DNA of 64,000 nucleotides from Candidatus Hinthialibacter antarcticus. GTDB lineage: Bacteria > Hinthialibacterota > Hinthialibacteria > Hinthialibacterales > Hinthialibacteraceae. Position numbers and translations under genes: made by a program. The notes under the pieces are model-generated. The model was not told the origin of the DNA. It did not search any database and saw nothing but the letters and a program-made list of their open reading frames with translations. The stretch lies in contig JAVCCE010000040.1 of assembly GCA_030765645.1 (NCBI GenBank), positions 45,867-109,866 on the forward strand. Direction: 5' to 3'. Every line of letters begins with the position of its first letter. Positions within the stretch are counted from its first letter, which is position 1. This document shows, one piece after another, positions 45,123-53,545 of this stretch.

Positions 45123-45686
45123 TCACGGGCCAAAGACGATGATGTCGCCCTGGCTGATGAGCCCGTTGGTGGCGTCAAACATGGGAGAAACTCTCTGGTC
45201 TTGAATCTCCGAGAGGTTATCAGGCCCCTGGCTGGCTAATACATAAACCGCCCGCGAAGGCCCGCCGACAGAGTTTTCAACTGTCCAGTCAACGATGGTT
45301 CCCGGCCATGTGCAGTCGGTGCGCGACAGGTTTTTGTCGACATAAAAATATTCGTTGCGGGCGAATGAACTGGTGCGGCTGCCTTCTTCCGTATTGAATG
45401 GATCAATAGGGATGACCGTAGTGTATTCAATCGGCTCCATGATTTCACCCGCGCGAAACTGATGACCAGTACCTTGAAATTCAAGCGTACAAGCGTTCGG
45501 ATAGCCATTGTTATCAAGAGCGTACATTTCGATAGCGGTTTTCATGGCGCGAAGGTCGCCCTGGACGCGGGCGATTTTGGCCCTCATTTGGGCGTTGAGA
45601 AAATTAGGAACGGCAATCGCAGCGAGGATGCCAATAATGGCGACGACAATCAGCAATTCGATCAGGGTAAAACCACGCGTATTCAT
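45123..45686 (-). CDS. GspG-like type IV pseudopilin
   Basis: 187 aa starting MNTRG|FTLIELLIVVAIIG, with AGGGGA before the ATG (a long upstream extension of the ORF is ignored). NFLNAQMRAKIARVQGDLRA follows the pilin helix. Near the end are SQGPDN and FDATNGLISQGDIIVFGP, the same tail block as in the two other pseudopilins here. It has no secretion genes around it. Its mature N-terminus is almost identical to the others, the remainder is divergent. Confidence 0.88.
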   Translation of the reverse strand: MNTRGFTLIELLIVVAIIGILAAIAVPNFLNAQMRAKIARVQGDLRAMKTAIEMYALDNNGYPNACTLEFQGTGHQFRAGEIMEPIEYTTVIPIDPFNTEEGSRTSSFARNEYFYVDKNLSRTDCTWPGTIVDWTVENSVGGPSRAVYVLASQGPDNLSEIQDQRVSPMFDATNGLISQGDIIVFGP

Positions 45687-45783
45687 GATGATGAATCCCC
45701 TTAGTATTACATGGGGAGAGCGAGGCTCCAGCCGAGCCGCGCCTATTCGAAAACGATGGCTTTCATGTGGCTCACCAGGAGCC

Positions 45784-45800
45784 AGCCTGCGGCAGGCAGG
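45784..45800. repeat. Second copy of the CCTGCGGCAGG palindrome
   Basis: AGCCTGCGGCAGGCAGG, followed by GTTCGCC, matches 4372-4390 and its flank. Confidence 0.55.
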
Positions 45801-45824
45801 GTTCGCCACCCCTTATTGACTATT

Positions 45825-46469
45825 TCATGACACATGCATGACGGAATTTTCGCCGCCGTATTCGTTCTTCTTTTTTTCAGAATTATTGGGGTCGGGACAA
45901 TGCTCTCCATCAACTAAGAACAGGTATTCATAGCGGCCCGGCGGTAATTCAAGATCAAGCGTCCAGGCGCCGTTCGACGCGCTAAGCGGGAGAGGCTTCT
46001 TTTCATCCCACTGATTGAAGTCGCCGAACAGCCCGACCACTTTCGCGTCTTTGCCGACGAATTTAAACGAAACTTTTTGAGGTTTGGGGTTTTGCTTGAC
46101 GGTCATCTGTCCGCCCAGCGCGCGCTCGCGCTCCGCCACGTCCGGCGTCACACAGAATGTGCCAAGCAGACGCGCGCCTGGTTCGACCTTTAACGAAGGA
46201 GACACCACCAGGGATTCTATATCACAGGTCTGGCTCAACACCACCCGCTTTGACGCAACGATGGGGCCTTTAATGGTCCCATCGACATGGATGCTCTGAA
46301 TTTCCAAGTCGCCATTCACCCGTCCGCTTTTGGAAACGATCACGTCTCCCTGGGCAATCAGGTGACCGTTCATGGTTCCGTCTACGGTGACATCGCCTTT
46401 AGACCGTAGCGTCCCCTCGGTCTCAACGCCTGGCCCGATTACGCTTCGGTTTGCGTCGCGTTCAGCCAT
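45825..46469 (-). CDS. Bactofilin fused to a glycogen-binding-like (CBM48/AMPK) domain
   Basis: 214 aa. Residues about 8-105 are a bactofilin beta-helix with hexapeptide-like rungs (GDVTVDGTMNGHLIAQGDVIV, given in part as VDGTMNGHLIAQGDVIV; GRVNGDLEIQSIHVDGTI). Bactofilins polymerise without nucleotide on the membrane. Residues about 128-205 fit an AMPK/CBM48 early-set domain: VSFKFVGKDAKVVGLFGDFN, then W-rich NGAWTLDLELPPGRYEYLFLV and DGEHCPDP. I know of no described fusion of this type. AGGAG lies about 12 nt before the ATG. Divergent from the MarR gene. Confidence 0.85.
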   Translation of the reverse strand: MAERDANRSVIGPGVETEGTLRSKGDVTVDGTMNGHLIAQGDVIVSKSGRVNGDLEIQSIHVDGTIKGPIVASKRVVLSQTCDIESLVVSPSLKVEPGARLLGTFCVTPDVAERERALGGQMTVKQNPKPQKVSFKFVGKDAKVVGLFGDFNQWDEKKPLPLSASNGAWTLDLELPPGRYEYLFLVDGEHCPDPNNSEKKKNEYGGENSVMHVS

Positions 46470-46594
46470 ATTACATTCCGCTCCTACTTATCTCAAATCA
46501 ATACAGTATGAACCATTTTGAACCTAATGAATCAAGAATGCTAGCTAAAATCCAACAAAATTTGTTTTTATTGGATTTAAAGCCACCTGAAGTG

Positions 46595-46622
46595 TTAACA
46601 TGTATACATATCCAATTATACT
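46595..46622 (+). promoter_or_regulatory. Promoter with operator-like palindrome ahead of marR-family gene
   Basis: TTAACA and TATACT 16 nt apart, each 5 of 6 to consensus. The spacer begins inside the palindrome ATGTATACAT (46600-46609), a plausible autoregulator site. Confidence 0.5.
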
Positions 46623-46672
46623 AGATATAGATCAAAACCGATTTGATGATTCCATTTTGGAGGTCGCCCAAC

Positions 46673-47137
46673 ATGTCGCTCAAAGAAGAACTACGCTTTA
46701 GTCACCCGATTAAAGGCCGCGCCCATGAGGCCGTTCTCAACATCATATATACGGGAAAATTGCTCGATAAAGAAGCCTACCGAATCTTACGGCCTCATGG
46801 TCTCACCGATTCTCAGTTCAATGTAATGATGTTATTGAAATATCAAACCGAATATGGAGAGAGCGATCAGACCCGCCTGGGCGACATGCTGTTGGTGAAC
46901 CGCTCGAATATGACCGGCCTGGTTGACCGCATGGAACAAGCCGGGTGGGTGGAACGCGTCGCCGACGCCAACGACCGCCGCGTCAATCGGGTGCGTCTCA
47001 CCAAAGCGGGCAACGCTCTGCTCGAAACCGCTGAAGTGGTCTACAACGAAAGCATTGAAAAGATCATGCAGCAGATCAGTGATGAAGACGCCAAACGAAT
47101 CTGCCGTCTGTTAGAGCGCGTGAGAAAAGGGCTGTAG
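46673..47137 (+). CDS. MarR family transcriptional regulator
   Basis: 154 aa with a winged helix-turn-helix: LTDSQFNVMMLLKYQ, TRLGDMLLVNRSNMTGLVDRMEQAGWVERV (recognition part LLVNRSNMTGLVDRME), and wing DANDRRVNRVRLT. C-terminal dimer helices follow. GGAGG 9 nt upstream decides the start at 46673 over an ORF start 30 nt earlier. The promoter contains a palindrome that the protein may bind. Divergent target could be the bactofilin gene. Ligand unknown. Confidence 0.93.
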   Translation: MSLKEELRFSHPIKGRAHEAVLNIIYTGKLLDKEAYRILRPHGLTDSQFNVMMLLKYQTEYGESDQTRLGDMLLVNRSNMTGLVDRMEQAGWVERVADANDRRVNRVRLTKAGNALLETAEVVYNESIEKIMQQISDEDAKRICRLLERVRKGL

Positions 47138-47190
47138 CGATTTTACGAAACCGCATGGATTTGATAATTCTTTCATTTCATTGATTCGGG

Positions 47191-47243
47191 AATCCCCCCG
47201 GCGTCTTCGACGCCACCCCTCTTTTTTAAGGGGGGGGCTTAAA
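47191..47243. repeat. Dispersed repeat B, copy 2
   Basis: AATCCCCCCGGCGTCTTCGA onward; same double-hairpin layout as 14641-14693, ending in CTTTTTTAAGGGGGGGCTTAA. Confidence 0.7.
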
Positions 47244-47263
47244 TATCATCGCGCCTCTGATGA

Positions 47264-48706
47264 TTACCAGAGCGGTTCGCCCATGCCCTCTTCGGCGTAG
47301 AGTTTGTTGAGGCGTTTATCGTAATTCTTTTTCATTTGCTCTTCATATTTTTTCGTAATCGCCGGGTCTTCGGCAATCTCTCCCTGGTCGTTTGTCTCGA
47401 CAATCCATTGATCTAATTGCGCCCTCATCTTGAGCAACGTGGTTTGGTGCGCGGGTGAATCCGCCAGGTTATGAACTTCATGCGGATCGTTGCGTAGATC
47501 GTAGAGTTCTTCTTTCGGACGTTTCTGCGCCATGAAATGTTCTTGCGCCGGGGTGAGTTTGCCTTCTTTGTACAAACGCCGCATGAGCCGCAGCACCGGG
47601 TAGGAGGCTTCCTTATAACGATTGATCTGCAAGTATGGGCGCTCCGGCATGAAGTTGCGAATGTACTTAAACTCTTTCGTCCGAATGCAGCGGATTCTAT
47701 CCATGGTTTCATCGCATCGGTCGCGGGCGGCAACAATAGAATGACGCGGCTTCGCGTTCTCGCCTAAAAATAATTGCCCTTGCAACACTTCAGGAACTGG
47801 CGCTCCCGCGAGATGCAACGCCGTCGGCGCCAGATCAATCGCGCTCACCATCTGGTCGCGCACTTCACCTTCTGGCAACTTCCCCGGCCAACGCACGATC
47901 AATGGAACATGGATGCCGCCGTCATAAAGCCACTGCTTTCCACGAACATGACAACGACCGTGATCGCCGAAGAAGAACACGATGGTGTTGTCCGACAAGC
48001 CTTCGTCATCCAAGCGTTTTAATACCGCCCCGACTTTGCGGTCGAGATGATTAACTGTTTCCAGATAGAGCGCCCAGTCTTTTCGCGTGATGGGGTGATC
48101 GGGGTAATAAGGCGGAACAGTAACCTCATCAGGATTGATTGGATGTTCGGGGTCAGCCTTAAATTTTCGATGTGTTTCAGGAAAGTTGATGTGGGCAAAA
48201 AAGGGCTGTCCCTCGTCGCGTTGGCTCCAGTCGTTGCCGTCAAATGGATTTTCGACATTGAAATCAAAATCCGTCTTGCCCGTGCCTTTCACCCCGGGCG
48301 CTACTTGCGTCACGTTGCAGGTATAGTAGCCCGCGTCGCGAAACCAGTCGGTAATCAAGCGAGCGCCGCCGGGCAATTGATAGCCGTCGTCGCGATGGCT
48401 GCGGTGATGGTGCGCGCCGATGGTCGTCTGGTACATGCCCGTCATAAAGGCGCTGCGCGAGGCGGAGCAAACGGGAGAGGTCGTAAACGCATTCGTATAG
48501 CGTATTCCCTGCTTGGCGAGGCGATCAATGTTGGGCGTGTGGACAAGTGGGTTGCCGTAACAGCCGATGTCAGGACACACGTCTTCGCCCGTGATCCAAA
48601 CCACATTGACTTTTTGGCCTTGTGCAGCGTGAAGTGAAATAGGAAGCGCAGAGGCAACGGCGGCGGTCCCTGCGTATTGAATAAATGAACGGCGCGTTTG
48701 GTTCAC
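47264..48706 (-). CDS. Tat-exported sulfatase
   Basis: 480 aa starting at GTG with GGGAGGG 7-8 nt upstream. A Tat signal (RRSFIQYAGTAAVASALPIS) leads into a type I sulfatase domain. Cys80 in C-S-A-S-R is the residue converted to formylglycine; ITGEDVCPDIGCYGN and FFFGDHGRCHVRGKQWLYDGG (in part FFFGDHGR) supply metal ligands. Organic sulfate esters are hydrolysed in the periplasm; substrates may be sulfated glycans. No maturation enzyme is in the window. It is 55 nt after the carbamoyltransferase gene, on the same strand. Confidence 0.94.
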   Translation of the reverse strand: MNQTRRSFIQYAGTAAVASALPISLHAAQGQKVNVVWITGEDVCPDIGCYGNPLVHTPNIDRLAKQGIRYTNAFTTSPVCSASRSAFMTGMYQTTIGAHHHRSHRDDGYQLPGGARLITDWFRDAGYYTCNVTQVAPGVKGTGKTDFDFNVENPFDGNDWSQRDEGQPFFAHINFPETHRKFKADPEHPINPDEVTVPPYYPDHPITRKDWALYLETVNHLDRKVGAVLKRLDDEGLSDNTIVFFFGDHGRCHVRGKQWLYDGGIHVPLIVRWPGKLPEGEVRDQMVSAIDLAPTALHLAGAPVPEVLQGQLFLGENAKPRHSIVAARDRCDETMDRIRCIRTKEFKYIRNFMPERPYLQINRYKEASYPVLRLMRRLYKEGKLTPAQEHFMAQKRPKEELYDLRNDPHEVHNLADSPAHQTTLLKMRAQLDQWIVETNDQGEIAEDPAITKKYEEQMKKNYDKRLNKLYAEEGMGEPLW

Positions 48707-48761
48707 AACATCCCTCCCAAAGTGGCATCATAGGAAGGGTATAAAACCTACAAGGCGGATT

Positions 48762-50624
48762 CTAGTCTAAGACGTATTCTTCGCGCCAATCATCGGCGCC
48801 TTCCCATTCGGGCTGGTCGGCTTTGCTCAATACAAAATCGCCTAAAACAAGGTAGTCCATTTCGGTGCGCATAAAGCAGCGGTAGGCGTCTTCGGGCGTG
48901 CAGACAATCGGCTCGCCGCGCACATTGAAACTGGTGTTTACGATGAGACCGCATCCCGTTTTTTGTTTGAATGCGTCGATCAATTTCCAATAGCGGGTAT
49001 TGGTTTCTTTATTGACGCTTTGAATGCGGGCCGAAAAGTCGATGTGAGTAATCGCCGGGATATCCGAACGCTCATAATACAATCGCTCGCGCAACGGCAA
49101 CGAGTCGTAATCGTCGGGAACGGGCTTACGCCGCGCCTCCTGAACAGGCGCAACTAACAACATATACGGCGAGGGATGAGCGAGGTCAAAATAATCCTGA
49201 ATATCTTCTTCTAACACCGAGGGAGCGAAGGGACGAAAACTCTCGCGGTATTTAATTTTCAGGTTTAAGCGCTTTTGCATTTCCGGGTTGCGCGGGTCAC
49301 CAAGGATGCTGCGTCCACCCAAAGCGCGCGGGCCGTATTCCATGCGCCCTTGCAGCCAGCCAACCACCGCGCCCTGGTCGAGCAGTTCAGCGACGGACTG
49401 ACTCAACGCATCGACGGTTTCATGTTTCGTATAGGGAGCGTCGTATTTGCGCAGCGTCCGTTCAATTTCTTTCTCGCTGTAATCAGGCCCCAGGTAGGCG
49501 CCTTGCATGGAATCAGGCGTGATTGGTTTACGGTCTTTTTCTTTCCAAATATGCCAGCCGCAATACGCCGCGCCGAGTGCGCCGCCCGCGTCGCCGGCTG
49601 CGGGTTGAATCCAGATATCGTCAAAAATGCCGCGTTGCAACAGTTTTCCATTGGCGACGCAGTTCAATGCAACTCCGCCCGCCATGACAAGGTTCTTCGC
49701 GCCGGTTAATTGTTTGGCTGTTTCCGCCAGCCTAAACACGGTCTCTTCGGTCACTTGTTGAATTGCAAGCGCGAGGTCCATGTGTTCCTGCGACAGCTCG
49801 GCTTCGGCCTCGCGGCGCGGGACGCCAAACAAGGCTTCCCACTTGTGGTCGACCGTCATGGTCAATCCGGTGGCGTAATTGAAGTAATCCATATTAAGGA
49901 CAAAGGAGCCGTCTTCGCGCAGATCAAACACTTCGTCGTAGATGCGCTGTTTCCAGGTTTCGACCCGCTCGGCGGCGGGATGCCCATAAGGCGCAAGCCC
50001 CATCAACTTATACTCGCCGCTGTTGACGCGAAATCCGCAATAGTAAGTAAACGCCGAATACAACAACCCCAACGAGTGAGGGAAATCAATTTCACGAAGC
50101 AGCGTAATCTCCCGCCCTTTGCCATGGCCGATGGTGGTGGTCGCCCATTCGCCCACGCCGTCAACCGTTAAGATGGCGGCGTCCTCAAATGGCGATGGAT
50201 AAAACGCGCTGGCGGCGTGAGAAAGGTGGTGTTCGGGGAACAACAACCGGGGGTTCGTTAAACCGGCTTTTTGCAGTTCATCACGCAGCATTTTGCGCAT
50301 GAACACTTTCTCTTTGATCCAAACCGGGATCGCCTGCAAAAAACTGGTCAGCCCTTTGGGCGCAAAGCCGTGGTAAGTTTCAAGCAAGCGCTCAAACTTC
50401 AAGTAGGGCTTATCATAAAACGCAACGGCTGAGATATCGTCCGTCGATAGCCCCGCTTCGTCTAACACATACCGCACCGCTTGAGCGGGAAACGCAGGGT
50501 CGTGTTTTTTGCGGGTAAAGCGTTCTTCCTGCGCGGCAGCCAAAATTTGACCGTCAACCAGCAACGCGGCGGCGCTGTCGTGATAGAACGCTGAGATTCC
50601 AAGAATGGCGTCGTGTTTTGTCAT
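48762..50624 (-). CDS. Carbamoyltransferase (NodU/CmcH/TobZ family)
   Basis: 620 aa: an N-terminal Kae1-like domain (ILGISAFYHDSAAALL, LLFPEHHLSHAASAFYPSPF as HHLSHAASAFYPSPF, TVDGVGEWATTT) and a C-terminal YrdC-like/carbamoyl domain with GWLQGRMEYGPRALGGRSIL. The enzyme uses carbamoyl phosphate and ATP to carbamoylate a hydroxyl group on a sugar or natural product. The ATG follows the DUF5989 stop by one base (TAAGATG). DUF5989 and SxtJ-type membrane proteins regularly accompany this family, pointing to surface glycan or secondary metabolite decoration. Confidence 0.95.
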   Translation of the reverse strand: MTKHDAILGISAFYHDSAAALLVDGQILAAAQEERFTRKKHDPAFPAQAVRYVLDEAGLSTDDISAVAFYDKPYLKFERLLETYHGFAPKGLTSFLQAIPVWIKEKVFMRKMLRDELQKAGLTNPRLLFPEHHLSHAASAFYPSPFEDAAILTVDGVGEWATTTIGHGKGREITLLREIDFPHSLGLLYSAFTYYCGFRVNSGEYKLMGLAPYGHPAAERVETWKQRIYDEVFDLREDGSFVLNMDYFNYATGLTMTVDHKWEALFGVPRREAEAELSQEHMDLALAIQQVTEETVFRLAETAKQLTGAKNLVMAGGVALNCVANGKLLQRGIFDDIWIQPAAGDAGGALGAAYCGWHIWKEKDRKPITPDSMQGAYLGPDYSEKEIERTLRKYDAPYTKHETVDALSQSVAELLDQGAVVGWLQGRMEYGPRALGGRSILGDPRNPEMQKRLNLKIKYRESFRPFAPSVLEEDIQDYFDLAHPSPYMLLVAPVQEARRKPVPDDYDSLPLRERLYYERSDIPAITHIDFSARIQSVNKETNTRYWKLIDAFKQKTGCGLIVNTSFNVRGEPIVCTPEDAYRCFMRTEMDYLVLGDFVLSKADQPEWEGADDWREEYVLD

Positions 50625-50625
50625 C

Positions 50626-50775
50626 TTAGAACATTGCGTATATGAACGGCGCAATCGCCGAACCGCTGGTGAACACAATCAAGGCGCCAAAAAGAAAGAG
50701 CGTAAGAATAATTGGAATCAACCAGAACTTTTTGCGTTCTTTCATAAATCCAATAAAATCGCGAAACAAATCCAT
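50626..50775 (-). CDS. DUF5989 family small membrane protein (SxtN-like neighbour)
   Basis: 49 aa: MDLFRDFIGFMKERKKFWLI then a membrane helix (PIILTLFLFGALIVFTSGS) and AIAPFIYAMF. This is the pattern of the short proteins found beside carbamoyltransferases. GGAG lies 6 nt before the ATG. It lies between the SxtJ-like gene (12-nt gap) and the carbamoyltransferase. Function unknown; probably a membrane partner. Confidence 0.85.
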   Translation of the reverse strand: MDLFRDFIGFMKERKKFWLIPIILTLFLFGALIVFTSGSAIAPFIYAMF

Positions 50776-50787
50776 GCTGCGCTCCAA

Positions 50788-51183
50788 TTAGAAGGGACGC
50801 TCGACGTCCCGTTTTGAAAACGTGATGTTGCGTTCTTTAAAGGCCGACTCTTTGCCCTGTTTCCAGAGTTTCAAATGCAGGGGGTCCTCGCCCAGACGCG
50901 CGCGAATAAACGCGATAGGGACGACTAGGACAAAGAATAAAACCGACAAGATAATTTTTGAAACCACCGTACCCAGAACGAACGATAAACTAAACCAGAA
51001 CCAAGCAAAGGGCTTAAACGCCCCCGCCCAAGTCATATTGATTAACAACACAATAATCGACGCGGCATAGAGCCCATTGATTTGCCCAAACCAGCCAATC
51101 AACAGACAAATCAGACACAAGGCCATGCCCGCGTCTTTGCATTGGCCCAGACTGAGGTCGCTATATCGAATCCAAATGTGCAT
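50788..51183 (-). CDS. SxtJ-like membrane protein
   Basis: 131 aa with four hydrophobic segments (AGMALCLICLLIGWFG, AASIIVLLINM, FWFSLSFVLGTVVSK, ILSVLFFVLVVPIAFIRA) and a C-terminal LGEDPLHLKLW typical of SxtJ-family proteins. SxtJ lies in saxitoxin clusters and, more widely, next to carbamoyltransferases. No strong Shine-Dalgarno is seen at the ATG at 51183; an internal ATG (residue 20) is possible. Confidence 0.8.
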   Translation of the reverse strand: MHIWIRYSDLSLGQCKDAGMALCLICLLIGWFGQINGLYAASIIVLLINMTWAGAFKPFAWFWFSLSFVLGTVVSKIILSVLFFVLVVPIAFIRARLGEDPLHLKLWKQGKESAFKERNITFSKRDVERPF

Positions 51184-51345
51184 CGTTAATAATTGCCGCC
51201 TTATACGTTTACAAAGTGAAGATATGCCTGCATATTTAATCCATAAAGGCTGTATTTTCCAATGCTTCTAATTTCTCATCATCCAGCGGGCAATATTCTC
51301 CCTTTGTAATTAAGATTGCTTTTTGAAACATGGAGTGAATCACAC

Positions 51346-52197
51346 ATGAAGTCAGCAATTGTACAAACCCTGTTCGTCGTATCAATTTTATTATTGATTT
51401 TCACCATTTTGGGCGATACGACCTCTTTGGGCCGAACCGGGAGAGTCCCAATTCGCAACTGGGAACAATATGACGTTGAGTTGATCCAACAAACGCCGAA
51501 CCTGGCTGCGCTGGAGCGATATGCCGCCGCCCAGCTCAACGGGACGGACGCGCAAAAAATTCGCCAACTATACGATATCGTCTGCGCCCGGTTCGGCCAT
51601 AGCGAAGGCGCCCGCTATAACCTGTTCAGCAATTGGATTTTATGGGGACTGGGCTGGTTGGCGGAACCCGCAGGCGCCCGCGGCGACATCCAAGCCATAC
51701 GCAATGTTGATTCATTGCTGCGTTTGAGCGATCACGGTTTGTGCAGCCAAGTCAATTACATGCTGGTTGCACTAACGCAACGCTTTGGCTACCCAAGCCG
51801 CCATGTGGGGTTGAATGGACACGTCACCATGGAGATATTTCACGACGGCGCGTGGCGAATGTACGATCCTGATTTTGAAGTGATGATTGAGGATGAAAAC
51901 GGAAACGTCCTTGGCGTACACGAATTAGAAACACGCCCCGACCTGGTTGATGAATACTTTACGCCGCACGGCGGCGGCGGCGCGGCGGTTGCGTGTTTCA
52001 CCACTGCTGTTGATAACACCTTCGTCAGTTACCCGCCGGGCGCGTGGTTTAGTTGGAAAGCGCAAGTGATGACTTTTTTTGAAGCCGCTTGCCAGTGGTT
52101 AAAATATTTGGTCCCCTTAGTTGGTATCTTGATATTCACCTTGAGTTGGCGCAGGCCAAACAGGCGCGGACGAAAACTATCCGTTCAACTTCCGTAA
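51346..52197 (+). CDS. Transglutaminase-like membrane-anchored protein
   Basis: 283 aa with an N-terminal helix (signal-anchor, about 5-25) and a second helix near the C-terminus (about 248-268). A transglutaminase-like core lies between them, with Cys in HGLCSQVNYMLVAL, His in LNGHVTMEIF and Asp in MYDPDF, the expected triad. It may cleave or cross-link peptides in the periplasm. The ATG at 51346 has GGAGTGA 8-9 nt upstream. It is divergent from the carbamoyltransferase operon and may belong to the same surface pathway. Its end overlaps the convergent MFS gene by 21 nt. Confidence 0.8.
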   Translation: MKSAIVQTLFVVSILLLIFTILGDTTSLGRTGRVPIRNWEQYDVELIQQTPNLAALERYAAAQLNGTDAQKIRQLYDIVCARFGHSEGARYNLFSNWILWGLGWLAEPAGARGDIQAIRNVDSLLRLSDHGLCSQVNYMLVALTQRFGYPSRHVGLNGHVTMEIFHDGAWRMYDPDFEVMIEDENGNVLGVHELETRPDLVDEYFTPHGGGGAAVACFTTAVDNTFVSYPPGAWFSWKAQVMTFFEAACQWLKYLVPLVGILIFTLSWRRPNRRGRKLSVQLP

Positions 52198-53544
52198 ATG
52201 GTCTTGAGGATTGTTGGCTTTCATCGCAGCCACCGACACCAACACAGGAATAACTAAACTAACATATATAGCGTTGTTATACGAACCGTACCAATCCATC
52301 GACAGGCTGAACAAAAACGGGCCGATAGCGCTAGAGAACACCATCGCCGACAAATTAAAACTGCTGATCGCGCCGATATGCTCCCGTCCATAAAATTCAG
52401 GCCAAACAACGGTAATCAATGGAGCGAACACGCCGCCGGAAGCGCCCAATCCAACAAACACCAAACACCAACCCGCCCAAGATGAAATGATCGGAATCGC
52501 TAGGATTCCCATCCCCATGGTCGCCATCATAAATATCAACGTAACTTTTAATGGAACGTAATCGCAAATCCAGCCGAAAATAAAATTGCAAATAATACTG
52601 ACGACCGCCATGGGCATGAAGATTGAAAACGCTTGTTCCTCTGCCAGTCCGGCTTCGCGGGCGATAGAGACAATATGAAAGGTGATCGCGGTAATGATGA
52701 GCGTGAACGACGCAAGCCCGAGCGTAAACACCCAAAATGAATAGTCGCGCAACGCTTCCATCCGCGTGAATTCTTTAATGACGTTGTGGGATTTGGCTTG
52801 GTGATCTTCGTCGCCATCCACGACGGCGCCGTCCATCACCAAACCGCATTCTTCGGGCGTATCGCGAAAAAACAACCAGCCGAACAGCGCCATACCCAAC
52901 GACATCCCCATCAGAAAAACCCATGCGCCGCGCCATTCAAACGCGATGACAAAATGATTCAGCGCCAATGGCGCGATCGAGAACATAAAGGTGACAACCG
53001 TTCCGTGTACGCCGGAGACAAACCCTCGCTTGCGATTGAACCATTTGCCCAACATGGCCCGCGAGGTCATGGTCAACAACCCCTGACCGGAAAAACGCAG
53101 CATCGTAAAGCCAATAAAAATTACGGTGAAAGTAGTAACCAGACGTACGGTATCAGAATTCCCGACCGTCAGAAAACCTGCAATGCGGTCGCATTGGCTC
53201 AGCAATAACAACGTCAGGCTCAACACCAACGCAGAAGGAACCACCAGGTTGCGCGCGCCCCAATGGTCAAACCAATTGCCGCCCAATGGCAATAGGCAGC
53301 TGCTGAGAATGGTCCCGCACATGTACGCAGCGGACAATTGGACGCTGGTCAAATTCAATGCAACCATCAGGTGCTCGGTGAACACGCTGACGCCCATCGT
53401 CTGGCCGGGGATGCTCATAACCACGCCGACTGTGCTGGCGGCGACGATCACCCATCCGTAATAAAATGGAAAGCGCTTTGGTGAAAAGGGAAAATCCGGC
53501 GCGGCCAATCCACGCGGGGCTTTCGCTTGAGAGGTCGAGTTCAT
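52177..53544 (-). CDS. MFS transporter
   Basis: 455 aa with 12 predicted helices. The first reads YYGWVIVAASTVGVVMS, with the MFS motif-A-like GNWFDHWGARNLVV after helix 2, and a central cytoplasmic loop at about 215-245. It resembles monocarboxylate/oxalate-formate type members by the opening YYGW. Substrate unknown. It starts at the ATG one base past the aminotransferase stop, so the pair is coupled. Confidence 0.9.
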   Translation of the reverse strand: MNSTSQAKAPRGLAAPDFPFSPKRFPFYYGWVIVAASTVGVVMSIPGQTMGVSVFTEHLMVALNLTSVQLSAAYMCGTILSSCLLPLGGNWFDHWGARNLVVPSALVLSLTLLLLSQCDRIAGFLTVGNSDTVRLVTTFTVIFIGFTMLRFSGQGLLTMTSRAMLGKWFNRKRGFVSGVHGTVVTFMFSIAPLALNHFVIAFEWRGAWVFLMGMSLGMALFGWLFFRDTPEECGLVMDGAVVDGDEDHQAKSHNVIKEFTRMEALRDYSFWVFTLGLASFTLIITAITFHIVSIAREAGLAEEQAFSIFMPMAVVSIICNFIFGWICDYVPLKVTLIFMMATMGMGILAIPIISSWAGWCLVFVGLGASGGVFAPLITVVWPEFYGREHIGAISSFNLSAMVFSSAIGPFLFSLSMDWYGSYNNAIYVSLVIPVLVSVAAMKANNPQDHLRKLNG

Positions 53545-53545
53545 A

